Below are positions 1-9,749 of a stretch of DNA of 64,000 nucleotides, in pieces. Location: assembly GCF_019972155.1 (NCBI RefSeq), contig NZ_BOVL01000010.1:346183-410182 (forward strand). Direction: 5' to 3'. Numbering within the stretch: position 1 is the first letter of the stretch; each line of letters begins with the position of its first letter. The position numbers and the translations under genes are program-made. Source of the stretch: Bradyrhizobium sp. RD5-C2 (lineage in GTDB: Bacteria; Pseudomonadota; Alphaproteobacteria; Rhizobiales; Xanthobacteraceae). The notes under the pieces are model-generated. The model searched no databases and was not told the DNA's origin. It worked only from the letters and a program-made list of their open reading frames with translations.

Positions 1-1
1 T

Positions 2-1552
2 CCGGCTGGGCCGATTGTCGTAACGCCCGGAACGGTCGGCCTCGACGTGCTGGCGCGCGTGCTTGACGGTGCGCCCATCGCGCTCGATCCATCGTTCTGG
101 CCGCGCGTCGAGGCGGCCGCGGCGATCGTGGCGAAAGCGGCGCAGACCGACGTGCCCGCCTACGGCATCAATACCGGTTTCGGGAAACTGGCGTCGACGC
201 GGATCGCACCTGATCAGACCGCGCTGCTGCAACGCAACCTCATCCTGTCGCATTGCTGCGGAGTTGGACCGGCCACGCCTGAGCCGATCGTGCGCTTGAT
301 GATGGCGTTGAAAGTGATCTCGCTCGGGCGCGGCGCGTCGGGTGTGCGCCGCGACGTCATCGAGCAGCTGCAGGGCATGCTGGCGCGCGGCGTCTCACCG
401 CTGGTCCCACAACAGGGCTCGGTCGGCGCCTCCGGCGATCTGGCGCCGCTCGCCCACATGACCGCCGTCATGATCGGGGAGGGGCAGGCATTCCTTGATG
501 GCAAGATCGTGCCGGGTCATGAAGCGCTTGCCGCCGCCGGTCTTGCGCCGCTGACGCTCGGCCCCAAGGAAGGACTCGCGCTGATCAACGGCACGCAGTT
601 TTCGACCGCCTATGCGATTTCCGGCCTGCTGCGTGCGCATCGCCTGGCGCGTGCCGCGCTGGTGACCGGTGCGCTGTCGGTCGATGCGGCGATGGCTTCC
701 ACGGTGCCGTTCCGTCCCGAAATCCAGTCCTTGCGCGGCCATGATGGACAGATCGCTGCGGCCGCGGCCCTGACCGCGCTGCTCGACGGCAGCGACATCA
801 GGCAATCGCATCTCGAAGGCGATGAGCGGGTGCAGGACCCGTATTGCCTGCGCTGCCAGCCGCAGGTCGCGGGCGCCGTGCTCGATCTGCTCGTGCACGC
901 CGCGCGCGGACTGACGATTGAGGCCAATGCCGTGACGGACAACCCGCTGGTCCTGGTCGATACCGGCGAGATCGTCTCAGGCGGCAATTTCCATGCTGAG
1001 CCGGTGGCGTTCGCCGCCGACCAGATCGCGCTCGCGCTCTCGGAGATCGGCGCCACCAGCGAGCGCCGGATCGCGACCCTCGTCGATCCCGCGCTCAACT
1101 TCGGCCTGCCGCCGTTCCTGACACCCGAGCCCGGCATCAATTCCGGGTTCATGATCGCTGAGGTGACGGCGGCGGCGCTCTATGCCGAGAACAAGCAGCG
1201 CGCGATGCCGTGCTCGATCGACTCCACGCCGACCAGCGCCAATCAGGAGGATCATGTCTCGATGGCCGCGCATGCCGCGCGCCGGCTGTCCGACATGGCC
1301 GACAACCTCGCGGCCATCTTGGGCATCGAGCTTCTGGTCGCCGCGCAGGGCATCACGCTGCGCGCACCACACGCGACAAGCGTATCGCTCGCTGCGGTGA
1401 TTGCCGCGTTGCGCGCGCATGTTCCGGCGCTCGCCGCCGACCGCTACATGGCCGACGATCTCGCGCGGGCAGCGTCGTTGATCGAAGCCGACGCGTTGCC
1501 CGCCGCTGCGATCGCGGCCCTTTCGTCCGATCCATTTCCAAAACTTGCGTAG
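2..1552 (+). CDS. hutH: Histidine ammonia-lyase, 5' end outside window
   Basis: Non-oxidative deamination of L-histidine to urocanate and ammonia, the first step of histidine degradation in the cytoplasm. The product carries the MIO-forming Ala-Ser-Gly triad in the context [14 protein letters not shown] (codons at 428-436), the Tyr-Gly-x-Asn-Thr-Gly-Phe-Gly segment near the N-terminus, and family-typical length. The reading frame is open to the left edge, and the codons before the possible GTG at 47 read [10 protein letters not shown], which matches the usual HutH N-terminus. The real start is therefore most likely upstream of the window and the GTG at 47 is internal. hutU follows after 18 bp, so the two are co-transcribed. 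Confidence 0.95.
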   Translation, partial: PAGPIVVTPGTVGLDVLARVLDGAPIALDPSFWPRVEAAAAIVAKAAQTDVPAYGINTGFGKLASTRIAPDQTALLQRNLILSHCCGVGPATPEPIVRLMMALKVISLGRGASGVRRDVIEQLQGMLARGVSPLVPQQGSVGASGDLAPLAHMTAVMIGEGQAFLDGKIVPGHEALAAAGLAPLTLGPKEGLALINGTQFSTAYAISGLLRAHRLARAALVTGALSVDAAMASTVPFRPEIQSLRGHDGQIAAAAALTALLDGSDIRQSHLEGDERVQDPYCLRCQPQVAGAVLDLLVHAARGLTIEANAVTDNPLVLVDTGEIVSGGNFHAEPVAFAADQIALALSEIGATSERRIATLVDPALNFGLPPFLTPEPGINSGFMIAEVTAAALYAENKQRAMPCSIDSTPTSANQEDHVSMAAHAARRLSDMADNLAAILGIELLVAAQGITLRAPHATSVSLAAVIAALRAHVPALAADRYMADDLARAASLIEADALPAAAIAALSSDPFPKLA

Positions 1553-1570
1553 CCGACAGGGACATCCGTC

Positions 1571-3241
1571 ATGAACCGCCGACTGGATAACGAACGTATC
1601 ATCCGCGCGCCCCGCGGCTCCGAGATCAGCGCGAAGAGCTGGCTGACCGAAGCGCCGCTGCGCATGCTGATGAACAATCTGGACCCTGACGTCGCCGAGC
1701 GTCCGAGCGAGCTCGTGGTCTATGGCGGCATCGGCCGTGCGGCGCGCGACTGGGAGAGTTTTGACCGGATCGCTACCTCCTTGCGCAAGCTCGAAGGTGA
1801 TCAGACGCTCCTCGTGCAATCCGGCAAGCCGGTCGGCATCTTCCGCACCCATGCGGATGCACCGCGCGTCCTGATCGCGAACTCGAACCTGGTGCCGCAT
1901 TGGGCGACGCTCGATCATTTCAACGAGCTCGATCGCCAGGGCCTGATGATGTTCGGCCAGATGACGGCAGGCTCGTGGATCTATATCGGCAGCCAGGGGA
2001 TCGTGCAGGGCACCTATGAGACGTTTGTCGAAGTCGGCCGCCGGCACTATGGCGGCAGTCTCGCCGGCAAATGGATTCTTACCGCGGGCCTCGGCGGCAT
2101 GGGTGGCGCCCAGCCGCTGGCCGCGACCATGGCCGGCGCCTCGATGCTCGCCGTCGAGTGCCAGCCGAGCCGCATCGAGATGCGGCTGCGCACGGGATAC
2201 CTCGATCGCCAGGCGACGACGCTCGATGAAGCCCTCGCAATCATTGCCGACGCGGCCAAGACCCATAAGCCGGTGTCGGTCGGCCTGCTCGGCAATGCGG
2301 CCGAGATCTTCCCCGAGCTGGTGCGCCGCGGCGTGCGGCCGGACATCGTCACCGACCAGACCAGCGCGCATGATCCGATCAACGGCTATCTGCCCAAGGG
2401 GTGGACGCTCGCCGAATGGGAGGCGCGGCGCGCCGCCGATCCGAAGGCGGTCGAGACGGCGGCCAAGACCTCGATGGTCGATCATGTGCAGGCCATGCTG
2501 GATTTCCACGCGCAGGGAATCCCGACGCTCGACTATGGCAACAACATCCGCCAGATGGCCAAGGACATGGGCCTGAAGCAGGCGTTCGACTTTCCGGGTT
2601 TCGTTCCGGCCTATATACGTCCGTTGTTCTGCCGCGGCGTCGGGCCATTCCGCTGGGCGGCGTTGTCGGGCGACCCCGAGGACATCTTCAAGACCGATGC
2701 CAAGGTCAAGGAGCTGATGCCCAACGATGGCCATCTGCACAACTGGCTCGACATGGCGAAGGCGCGCATCAAGTTTCAGGGACTGCCGGCGCGGATTTGC
2801 TGGGTCGGGCTCGGCGACCGCCATCGCCTTGGCCTTGCCTTCAACGAGATGGTGGCGCGTGGTGAGCTCAAGGCGCCGATCGTGATCGGGCGCGATCACC
2901 TCGACAGTGGCTCGGTGGCGAGCCCGAACCGGGAGACCGAGGCGATGCGCGACGGATCGGACGCGGTGTCCGACTGGCCGTTGCTCAATGCGCTGCTTAA
3001 CTGTGCGAGCGGCGCCACCTGGGTGTCGCTGCACCACGGTGGCGGCGTCGGCATCGGCTATTCGCAGCACGCCGGCATGGTGATCGTCGCGGACGGCACG
3101 CCGGAGGCGGCGCGCCGGCTCGAACGCGTACTGTGGAACGATCCGGCGACTGGGGTCATGCGCCATGCCGACGCTGGCTATGAAACCGCGATCGAATGCG
3201 CCCAGGCCAATGGCCTTGATCTGCCGAGCCTGCGCGCCTGA
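1571..3241 (+). CDS. hutU: Urocanate hydratase
   Basis: Converts urocanate to 4-imidazolone-5-propionate using tightly bound NAD+, the second step of histidine catabolism. The 556-residue length is normal for urocanase. The family signature [10 protein letters not shown] is present and places its cysteine at residue 410, the position known for the conserved urocanase cysteine. The C-terminal block with [17 protein letters not shown] and HHGGGVGIG is also intact. The ATG at 1571 lies 18 bp after hutH. hutI and hutG are not downstream; they may lie upstream of the window together with the start of hutH. Confidence 0.97.
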   Translation: MNRRLDNERIIRAPRGSEISAKSWLTEAPLRMLMNNLDPDVAERPSELVVYGGIGRAARDWESFDRIATSLRKLEGDQTLLVQSGKPVGIFRTHADAPRVLIANSNLVPHWATLDHFNELDRQGLMMFGQMTAGSWIYIGSQGIVQGTYETFVEVGRRHYGGSLAGKWILTAGLGGMGGAQPLAATMAGASMLAVECQPSRIEMRLRTGYLDRQATTLDEALAIIADAAKTHKPVSVGLLGNAAEIFPELVRRGVRPDIVTDQTSAHDPINGYLPKGWTLAEWEARRAADPKAVETAAKTSMVDHVQAMLDFHAQGIPTLDYGNNIRQMAKDMGLKQAFDFPGFVPAYIRPLFCRGVGPFRWAALSGDPEDIFKTDAKVKELMPNDGHLHNWLDMAKARIKFQGLPARICWVGLGDRHRLGLAFNEMVARGELKAPIVIGRDHLDSGSVASPNRETEAMRDGSDAVSDWPLLNALLNCASGATWVSLHHGGGVGIGYSQHAGMVIVADGTPEAARRLERVLWNDPATGVMRHADAGYETAIECAQANGLDLPSLRA

Positions 3242-3248
3242 GATGGCG

Positions 3249-3282
3249 TTGGCGAGAAGCCGCTGATGACGGTTCTCGCCAA
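3249..3282. terminator. Hairpin between convergent hutU and binding-protein gene
   Basis: A perfect 10-bp inverted repeat (TTGGCGAGAA at 3249-3258, TTCTCGCCAA at 3273-3282) with a 14-base loop sits in the 47-bp gap between the hutU stop and the stop of the minus-strand gene at 3289. The A/T-rich ends on both sides make it a plausible bidirectional terminator, although neither strand has a long U-run. Confidence 0.6.
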
Positions 3283-3288
3283 CCCGGC

Positions 3289-4500
3289 TCAATCGGCCGA
3301 CAGCGGCTCGCCCGTCAGCGACCAACTCTCGCCATCAAACGTCGCGATCCGCAGGGTCCGAAACGGCGTGTAGTCGCCGGGCCGGGTGCTGATCGAGACG
3401 CCCGGCAGCATCATCGGCAGCCGCGCGCCGCTGAGCGACGTCGCCTGCTTGATCAGGTTCTCGCGGGTGAGATCGTCGCCGCATTTGCGTAACGCCAGCT
3501 CGACGGCGTGCACGTTCATATAGGCAACCAGCACGGAATAGTCGTCCGGGTTGGCCGAGGGGGCGTACGTCTTCAGGAAATCCTTGTAGGCCTTGACCTC
3601 GTCGTCATTGGCCCAGGCCGGGTCGCCGGGCTGCTTGAGGAATTGCGTGGTGACCAGCCCTTTCGATGCTTCGAGGCCTGCGGGCTTCAGGATGGTTTCG
3701 ACCGATGCCGTCGAGCCGCCGATCACGTGCAGCGGCTTCCAGCCGAGCTCGTAGACTTTGCGGATCGACTGCGCGGCGGCCTTCGACGACGACTGCTCGA
3801 TCAGCGTGTCGACACCAGCGGCCTTCAGCTGGACGATTTGCGAGTCGATCGTCGGGTCGGCAAGTTCGTAGGAGGCCTGGGCGACGATCAGTTCGGCCTT
3901 CGGACCGAGACCGTCGCGGAGGCCTTTGAGATAGTCCTTGCCGTAGTCGTCGTTCTGGTAGAGCACGCCGATCCTGGCGTCGGGCTTTGCCTTCAGGATG
4001 TACTTGGCGACGACGCGGCCTTCGGTTTCGAAGTCCGGATAGAGCGGGATCGTCCACGGAAACGTCTTGGGATCGTTGAAGCGGCGTCCGCCGGCGGTGA
4101 TGAAGAGCTGCGGCACCTGCTTGGCGTTGAGGTATTTCTGGATCGCGACATTGGGCGCGGTTCCGATCGTACCGACCTCGGCCAAGACGCCGACATCCTC
4201 GATCAGCTTGCGCGATTGCTCGACCGCCTTCGGCGCGCTGTAGGCGTTGTCGAGCTGGGTGAAGTTGATCTTGCGCCCGTTGATGCCGCCCTTCGTATTC
4301 AGCATCTCGAAATAGCCGACCACGGCACGCCCGGCGCCGGCGCCGAAGGCGGAGGCGGGGCCGCTCAGCGGCGTCGATTGACCGAGCTTGATCTCGGTGT
4401 CGCTGGCGCCGGGTCCATAGGCCTTCTGCGCGTAGGCAGGCGCCGCCAGCAGGGCTGACAGCGCGACGGCCGCCAAAGCCCGGTCGATGATGTGGTTCAA
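3289..4500 (-). CDS. LIV-type ABC transporter substrate-binding protein (orphan)
   Basis: Periplasmic type I solute-binding protein of the branched-chain amino acid family (403 aa). It has a Sec signal peptide (hydrophobic stretch about residues 8-22, cleavage near AYA at 22-24) and the usual opening EIKLGQSTPLSGPASAFG. The subfamily with YQNDDYGKDYLKGL near the middle is common near acyl-CoA and aromatic-acid genes, so the ligand may be an organic acid rather than an amino acid; that is inference. No permease or ATPase gene is adjacent. It lies 34 bp downstream of, and on the same strand as, the acyl-CoA dehydrogenase gene, so the two probably form an operon. Confidence 0.85.
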   Translation of the reverse strand: MNHIIDRALAAVALSALLAAPAYAQKAYGPGASDTEIKLGQSTPLSGPASAFGAGAGRAVVGYFEMLNTKGGINGRKINFTQLDNAYSAPKAVEQSRKLIEDVGVLAEVGTIGTAPNVAIQKYLNAKQVPQLFITAGGRRFNDPKTFPWTIPLYPDFETEGRVVAKYILKAKPDARIGVLYQNDDYGKDYLKGLRDGLGPKAELIVAQASYELADPTIDSQIVQLKAAGVDTLIEQSSSKAAAQSIRKVYELGWKPLHVIGGSTASVETILKPAGLEASKGLVTTQFLKQPGDPAWANDDEVKAYKDFLKTYAPSANPDDYSVLVAYMNVHAVELALRKCGDDLTRENLIKQATSLSGARLPMMLPGVSISTRPGDYTPFRTLRIATFDGESWSLTGEPLSAD

Positions 4501-4534
4501 GGTCGTTCCTCCCTGTAATTCGTTTCTTGTTGCG

Positions 4535-5674
4535 CTAGCGCAGCAGCTCGCGGGCGATCACCACGCGCTGGATCTGGTTGGTGCCTTCGAAGATCTGGGT
4601 CAGCTTGGCGTCGCGCATCATGCGTTCGACCGGGTAGTCCATGGTGTAGCCGTAGCCGCCGAAGATCTGGACCGCGTCGGTCGTCACCTTCATGGCCATG
4701 TCGCTGCCGACGCATTTGGCCATGCTGGCAAGCACGTTGAGCCGCTTCCAGTCGCCGGCATCGCCGGCGCGGGCGCATTCGTAGACCAGCGCGCGGGCCG
4801 CCTCGATCTGCATCGCCATGTCGGCAAGCATGAACTGCACGCCTTGGAACTCGGCGATCGGCTGCTTGAACTGCTTGCGTTCCTTGGCGTAGGCGACGCA
4901 TGCATCGAGCGCACCCTGGGCAAGGCCGACCGACTGCGCGCCGATGGTCGGGCGGTTGAGGTCGAGCGCGCGCATCGACGCGCGAAAGCCCTTGCCTTCT
5001 TCACCGACGAGGTTTTCGGCCGGCACCCGCGCATTGTCGAAGAAGATCGGGGTGTTGGGCGCGCCGCGAAAGCCCATCTTGCGCTCGTGGCGGCCGAACG
5101 TGATGCCCGGCATCTTCTTCGGCTCGACGATGAAGGCGCTGATTCCGTCCGCACCGGCGCCGTCACTGGTCCGCGCCATCACCACGATGTAGTCGGCGAC
5201 GACGCCGTAGCTGCACCATTGCTTGCGGCCGTTCAGGACATAGCTGTCGCCGTCCTTCCGGGCGCGGGTGTTGAGCGCGGCAACGTCGGAGCCGGCCTGT
5301 GGCTCCGAGATCGCGATCGCCGTGACCACGCCGCCCTGGGCGATGATCGGCAAATATTTCTGGCGCTGCTCTTCCGAGCCGAAATGCAGCAGCGGCATGA
5401 TGAACATGGTGTTGAGCGCAGCAATCGATGCGCAGGCGGGCGAGACCTTCGAGATCTCCTCGCGCGCGATGCAGGCCATGGTGAGGTTGCCGTTCGGGCC
5501 GCCATAGCGCTCCGGCACCCAGAGCTGCATCAATCCCATCTCGCCGAACAGCTTGACCAGCTCGAGCGGGAAGCGGTCGGTCTCGTCGATTTCGGCGGCA
5601 ATCGGCGCCACGTGCCTGGCGACCATCCTGCGCAAATTGTCGCGGAACGCGACCTGCTCCTCGGAAAAACTCAT
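4535..5674 (-). CDS. Acyl-CoA dehydrogenase
   Basis: FAD-dependent oxidation of an acyl-CoA to the 2-enoyl-CoA, passing electrons to ETF. The 379-residue protein has the family's full layout: N-terminal helices, the [10 protein letters not shown] flavin-site motif, the middle beta domain, and the C-terminal [21 protein letters not shown] and [10 protein letters not shown] motifs. The start was set at the ATG whose complement ends at 5674 because MSFSEEQ is a typical N-terminus and a GGGAG Shine-Dalgarno sits just before it; the frame stays open for about 190 bp upstream but without family similarity. It is transcribed divergently from the GntR gene across an 80-bp gap, and the binding-protein gene follows it. 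Confidence 0.93.
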   Translation of the reverse strand: MSFSEEQVAFRDNLRRMVARHVAPIAAEIDETDRFPLELVKLFGEMGLMQLWVPERYGGPNGNLTMACIAREEISKVSPACASIAALNTMFIMPLLHFGSEEQRQKYLPIIAQGGVVTAIAISEPQAGSDVAALNTRARKDGDSYVLNGRKQWCSYGVVADYIVVMARTSDGAGADGISAFIVEPKKMPGITFGRHERKMGFRGAPNTPIFFDNARVPAENLVGEEGKGFRASMRALDLNRPTIGAQSVGLAQGALDACVAYAKERKQFKQPIAEFQGVQFMLADMAMQIEAARALVYECARAGDAGDWKRLNVLASMAKCVGSDMAMKVTTDAVQIFGGYGYTMDYPVERMMRDAKLTQIFEGTNQIQRVVIARELLR

Positions 5675-5722
5675 ACGGGCTCCCGCTTGTTTTCTTTGCC
5701 GGAAGCCAAAAAGGGGCTTCCA

Positions 5723-5743
5723 TTGAATGGGTGATCCATTTAA
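5723..5743. promoter_or_regulatory. Candidate GntR operator in divergent promoter region
   Basis: In the gap between the acyl-CoA dehydrogenase start (5674) and the GntR start (5755), AATGG (5726-5730) and CCATT (5736-5740) form an inverted repeat around GTGAT. Outer bases extend the symmetry to TT...AA at 5723-5743. Position and symmetry fit autoregulation and control of the divergent gene. Binding is inferred only. Confidence 0.4.
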
Positions 5744-5754
5744 TAATTCACCGC

Positions 5755-6621
5755 ATGAGCACCAAGTCAAGCCCTCGCGCGCCGCAGCGCCCGCGCACCG
5801 CATCGCCGAACCGGCGGGAGCGGGCCACCGATCTCCGTGCCGCCGCCACCGCGGCCACGCCGACATTCAAGCCGATCCACACCAGGCGGACGTTCGAGGA
5901 GATCTGCGAGCGCATTCGCGAGCAGCTGGCGCTCGGCGTGCTGAAGCCCGGCGACAAGCTGCCGGCCGAGCGCGAACTCGCACAGCAGCTCGGCGTCAGC
6001 CGGAATGTGCTGCGGGAGGCGCTGCGCAGCCTGGAGATGGCCGGCGTGCTGCGGCTGCAGAAGGGCGTCAAGGGCGGCGCCTTCATCCAGCAGGGCGACA
6101 CCCGGCGCATGAACGAGGTCATGCGCGACATGCTGAGCCTCGGGACGATATCGGTGCGGGAATTGTCGGAGGCGCGGGTCCACGTACTCGACCTTGTGGT
6201 GCAGCTGGCATGCGCAAATGCACGCCGGGCCGACCTCGATGCGCTGGAAGCCAATATTGAGCGGACGGAGCTTGCGACGAAGGAAGGCAGGCTGCTCGAT
6301 CGGGTCGAATGCTCGCGCGAGTTCTACAAGCTGCTCGCGGCTTCGACCGGCAACAAGGTGATTGCGATGATCGTGGACTCGGTCACCGAGATCCACATGC
6401 GCTTCGTCTACGCCAAGGTCGCTTCCAGCGGGGTTGCGATGGCGCGGCTCGCGGAGAAGCGGCGGCAATTCCTGGCGGCGCTCAGCGAGCGAGACGTGGC
6501 GCTGGCGAGCCGGCTGCTGCGCTCGCACCTCGAATCCGTGCAGCGCATGCTGGAGCAGGATCCGGGAGCCATGTCGCTTCACGTGGCATTGGCCGACGTG
6601 CAGCCCGGGATGCGCCGGTAA
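5755..6621 (+). CDS. GntR-family (FadR/FCD-type) transcriptional regulator
   Basis: Predicted repressor or activator of the neighbouring acyl-CoA genes. A winged helix-turn-helix lies after a basic, Arg/Pro-rich N-terminal tail of about 40 residues ([37 protein letters not shown] is shared in pattern with all GntR members). It is followed by an all-helical FCD-like effector domain with the usual E/R-H-DLV stretch and a terminal [12 protein letters not shown] helix. The ATG at 5755 was preferred over the GTG at 5731 because the upstream start would fall inside the candidate operator and has no ribosome site. The effector is probably an acyl-CoA or organic acid, inferred from context. Confidence 0.88.
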   Translation: MSTKSSPRAPQRPRTASPNRRERATDLRAAATAATPTFKPIHTRRTFEEICERIREQLALGVLKPGDKLPAERELAQQLGVSRNVLREALRSLEMAGVLRLQKGVKGGAFIQQGDTRRMNEVMRDMLSLGTISVRELSEARVHVLDLVVQLACANARRADLDALEANIERTELATKEGRLLDRVECSREFYKLLAASTGNKVIAMIVDSVTEIHMRFVYAKVASSGVAMARLAEKRRQFLAALSERDVALASRLLRSHLESVQRMLEQDPGAMSLHVALADVQPGMRR

Positions 6622-6677
6622 CGCGCGGCGCGGGCAAATAGATCAACACTCAAACGGCAATAACAATGGAGGCAAAC

Positions 6678-7487
6678 GTGTCCAACTACGCCAAGTATGA
6701 ATGCCTGACGGTCGAGGTCGCGGACAAGGTCGCGACCGTGACCTTGAATCGCCCGCAGGCGCGAAATGCCATCAATCAGAAGCTGATCCGCGAGCTGCGG
6801 ACGATCTGGGACGACCTTGCCGACGATCATGCCGTCAATGCCGTGGTGCTGACCGGCGCCGGCGATTTCTTCAGCGTCGGTGGTGACGTAAAGGCGATGT
6901 CGGAGCGGCCTGGCGGCGACGTGCTCGAGGAGGGCGAGGTGCACGATCCCATGATCAGCCGGCGCGGCGTGACCCGCCAGCTCGAGCTCGACAAGCCGAT
7001 CATTGCGGCAATCAACGGCGACGCCATCGGCCTGGCTGCGACCCACGCGCTGCTCTGCGACATCACCGTGATGGCGGAGGATGCCCGGATCGGCGACACC
7101 CACGTCTCGCGCGTCGGGCTGGTGGCGGGCGACGGCGGCACGGTGATCTGGCCGCTGCTGATCGGCATCAACAAGGCCAAGGAATTCCTGATCCGCGGCA
7201 CCCTGTTGAAGGGCAATGAGGCGGAGCGGATCGGGCTGGTCAACCATGTCGCGCCGCGCGCCGAGGTATTGGCCAAGGCCCGCGCGATCGCAATCGAGCT
7301 AGCGAACGGCCCGACCTGGGCCATTCGCTGGACCAAGCTGTCGATCAACCAGATCGTCAAGGAGCGCGTGAACATGCTGCTGGAGGCCTCGATGGCGCTG
7401 GAGCAGGTGACGTTCGAGACCGCCGACCACAAGGAAGCGACGATGTCGTTCAAGGAGAAGCGCAAGCCCAGGTTCGGCCAGGCGTAG
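6678..7487 (+). CDS. Enoyl-CoA hydratase/isomerase-family (crotonase-fold) protein
   Basis: Crotonase-superfamily enzyme of 269 residues acting on a CoA thioester. The N-terminal VTLNRPQARNAIN motif, the FFSVGGDVKAM oxyanion-hole strand and the GLAATHALLCD helix are clear. The start is the GTG at 6678, because GGAGG at 6668-6672 is correctly spaced from it, while the ATG at 6666 overlaps that site. By eye alignment the two glutamates that hydrate enoyl-CoA in classical crotonases are missing: the usual GGGCE position reads GLAAT, and the PE position reads in SRVGLVAGDGGT. It may therefore act as an isomerase, hydrolase or lyase rather than a hydratase. It is first in the plus-strand series with the fused dehydrogenase (14-bp gap). 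Confidence 0.85.
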   Translation: MSNYAKYECLTVEVADKVATVTLNRPQARNAINQKLIRELRTIWDDLADDHAVNAVVLTGAGDFFSVGGDVKAMSERPGGDVLEEGEVHDPMISRRGVTRQLELDKPIIAAINGDAIGLAATHALLCDITVMAEDARIGDTHVSRVGLVAGDGGTVIWPLLIGINKAKEFLIRGTLLKGNEAERIGLVNHVAPRAEVLAKARAIAIELANGPTWAIRWTKLSINQIVKERVNMLLEASMALEQVTFETADHKEATMSFKEKRKPRFGQA

Positions 7488-7501
7488 CTCGAGGCTGGGC
7501 A

Positions 7502-9739
7502 ATGACGACGACCGAAGCGTCGAATGACGATGTCGCAGGGATGTTGCGCGATTCCTTGCGCGGCTTCCTCGACGAGCATTGGCGTTCGCGCGGCGCAACG
7601 GCGTCGTCCTCGCCGGATGAGGTGTCGGCGATCTGGCGCAAGCTGGTCGGGCAGGGCGTCGCCGCGCTCGGTGCGGAACGTGGCGAAGGCGGCCTCGCCG
7701 AGATTCTCGTCGTCATGGCGGAGCTCGGCCGGGCCGGATGTCCGGCGCCGATGTGGTCTGCAGCTATGGCCAATCTTGCGATCTCCGGATCGCAGGCCGA
7801 CGTCGTGGAGGATCTGCTGGAGCGGCTGCATTCCGGGAAGGCCATCGTCGCCTTCTCGTTCGGGGCGTTGGATCCCGATCGCGGGACTGGTTCGGTCGAG
7901 GCCACGAACAGCACAGCAACAGGAGTGCTTCGCTTTGTCGAGGCAGCGGGAGACGCCACGGATCTTCTGGTCGCGCTCGATCAGGCCCATCTTGCGCTGA
8001 TCGATCTTGGCGGTGTCAGTGTCGAATGCGTCGCGACCCGCGCGTTGGGGGCGTGGGGACACTACGAGGTCAGGCTGAGCGCAGCGCCGTTCACGCGCAT
8101 TCCGGTCGGGAGGGTTGATCTGGACGATCTCCGCATCAAGGGCAGAGCGGCGTTGACCGCGCGTGCCTACGGCGCGGCGCGGCGTGCGTTTGAGCTGGCC
8201 GTGGACTACGCCAAGGAACGGCACCAGTTCGGACAACCGATCGGCAAGTTCCAGGCGATCCAGCACAAGCTGGCGAATTGCCTGATCTCGCTCGAAGGCG
8301 TCAGGCTGATCCTCGAGCATGCCGCCAGACTGCATGATGGCGGCAACGACGACTGGCGCTACTTCGCCGATTGCGCGTCGGCATTCTCCTGCAATGCGCT
8401 GCGACAGGTCTCGCTGGAGACCCAGCATACATTCGGTGCGATCGGCTATGCCGAGGAGCACGAGGCGCCGATCCATTTCAAGCGCGTGCACCTCGATACC
8501 ATAGTGCTCGGCGGCGCCGCGGATGCGAAACAGAGATTGGCCGCACGGCTGTTGGATGCGGACGGCGCCGGGCTGCCGCAATACGACCTCGGCTCCGCCG
8601 GAAATGCGTTTCGCGAGCAGGTCCGGCTCTGGCTCGCGCAAAACTGGACCGGTGACACGAAGCAGGCGTTCGACCAGAGGCCATTCGCCAAGCGCGAGTT
8701 CGATGCGAGCTTCGCGCGCGATGTGGGCGAGACCGGGTGGATTGGCCTCGGATGGCCGGAGCAATTCGGCGGCCAGGCCCGCTCTCCGCTGGAGCAGATC
8801 GCCTTCATGGAGACGATGGAGCGGGGCGAGGCGCCCCGGATCGGTGCGGCGATCCAGGCCAATGCACTGATGATGTTCGGCACGGCAGAACAGCAGCGGA
8901 AATACTTGCCGGAGATCCTGCGCGGCGAAGCCATGCACGGCATGGGTTACAGCGAGCCGCAGGCGGGCTCGGACCTCGCGGCGCTGCGCACCAGTGCGAT
9001 CAAGGACGGCGATCACTGGGTGATCAACGGCCAGAAGATCTGGACCACCACCTGGTGGGGCAAATACATGTTCCTTGCCGCGCGAACCGACAAGGATGCC
9101 AAGCCGCCGCACGCGGGCGTCAGCATGTTCATCGTGCCGATGGATGCATCGGGCATCACCATCCGTCCATCTGTCACCATGTATGACGGCACGTTTGCAA
9201 ACATCTTCTACGACAATGTCCGGATTCCCGCCGAGAACCTGGTTGGCGAGGTCAATGGCGGCTGGAAGGTGCTGACCGGCGCGCTGGCCTTCGAGCGAGG
9301 GCTGGTCGGTGGCGGCATCGTCCTGAAGGTCGCGCACGCCTTCGAGCAGCTGCGTGCGCATGTGATGGCCAAGGAGGGCGAGCGGTCTCTGGCCGACGAC
9401 CCCATCGTCCGCGACAGGATGGCGACCCTGGCATCCGAGATCGAGATCGGCCGTCTCTTGATGATGCATTGTGCCGAGCTTGCCGCCGACGGCGTGACGC
9501 CGCCGGAATATGGCGCGATCAGCAAGGTGTTCTCCGGAGAGCTTATGGAGCGTTTCGGCGAGGTCGCGCTCGATATTCTCGGGATGCGCGCCGCGCTGTC
9601 CGAGCAGATGCCGGGCGTGGTCGACAACGGTCGCTTCGAGCAGAATCTGCGGCATTCGCTGATGTGGGTCATCAGCATCGGGACCAACGAGATCCAGCGC
9701 AGCCTGATCGCGCAACGCGCGCTCGGGCTGCCGAGGTAG
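7502..9739 (+). CDS. Two-domain fused acyl-CoA dehydrogenase
   Basis: A 745-residue protein made of two acyl-CoA dehydrogenase modules in tandem. The N-terminal module (about 1-355) has YAKERHQFGQPIGKFQAIQHKLA and a C-terminal GAIGYAEEHEAPIHFKR motif. The C-terminal module (about 365-745) has [33 protein letters not shown] and IGTNEIQRSLIAQRALGLPR. A normal family member has one module of about 380 residues. Fused dehydrogenases are known in steroid and bile-acid side-chain catabolism (the FadE34 type), where one polypeptide replaces an alpha2beta2 assembly; that comparison is by architecture only. It lies between the crotonase and the CoA-transferase with gaps of 14 and 10 bp. Confidence 0.92.
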   Translation: MTTTEASNDDVAGMLRDSLRGFLDEHWRSRGATASSSPDEVSAIWRKLVGQGVAALGAERGEGGLAEILVVMAELGRAGCPAPMWSAAMANLAISGSQADVVEDLLERLHSGKAIVAFSFGALDPDRGTGSVEATNSTATGVLRFVEAAGDATDLLVALDQAHLALIDLGGVSVECVATRALGAWGHYEVRLSAAPFTRIPVGRVDLDDLRIKGRAALTARAYGAARRAFELAVDYAKERHQFGQPIGKFQAIQHKLANCLISLEGVRLILEHAARLHDGGNDDWRYFADCASAFSCNALRQVSLETQHTFGAIGYAEEHEAPIHFKRVHLDTIVLGGAADAKQRLAARLLDADGAGLPQYDLGSAGNAFREQVRLWLAQNWTGDTKQAFDQRPFAKREFDASFARDVGETGWIGLGWPEQFGGQARSPLEQIAFMETMERGEAPRIGAAIQANALMMFGTAEQQRKYLPEILRGEAMHGMGYSEPQAGSDLAALRTSAIKDGDHWVINGQKIWTTTWWGKYMFLAARTDKDAKPPHAGVSMFIVPMDASGITIRPSVTMYDGTFANIFYDNVRIPAENLVGEVNGGWKVLTGALAFERGLVGGGIVLKVAHAFEQLRAHVMAKEGERSLADDPIVRDRMATLASEIEIGRLLMMHCAELAADGVTPPEYGAISKVFSGELMERFGEVALDILGMRAALSEQMPGVVDNGRFEQNLRHSLMWVISIGTNEIQRSLIAQRALGLPR

Positions 9740-9749
9740 GAGAGATCGG

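Noticed and set aside
47..49. GTG as the true start of hutH
   Set aside because: The frame is open to the window edge and the upstream codons match the usual HutH N-terminus; there is no ribosome site before the GTG.
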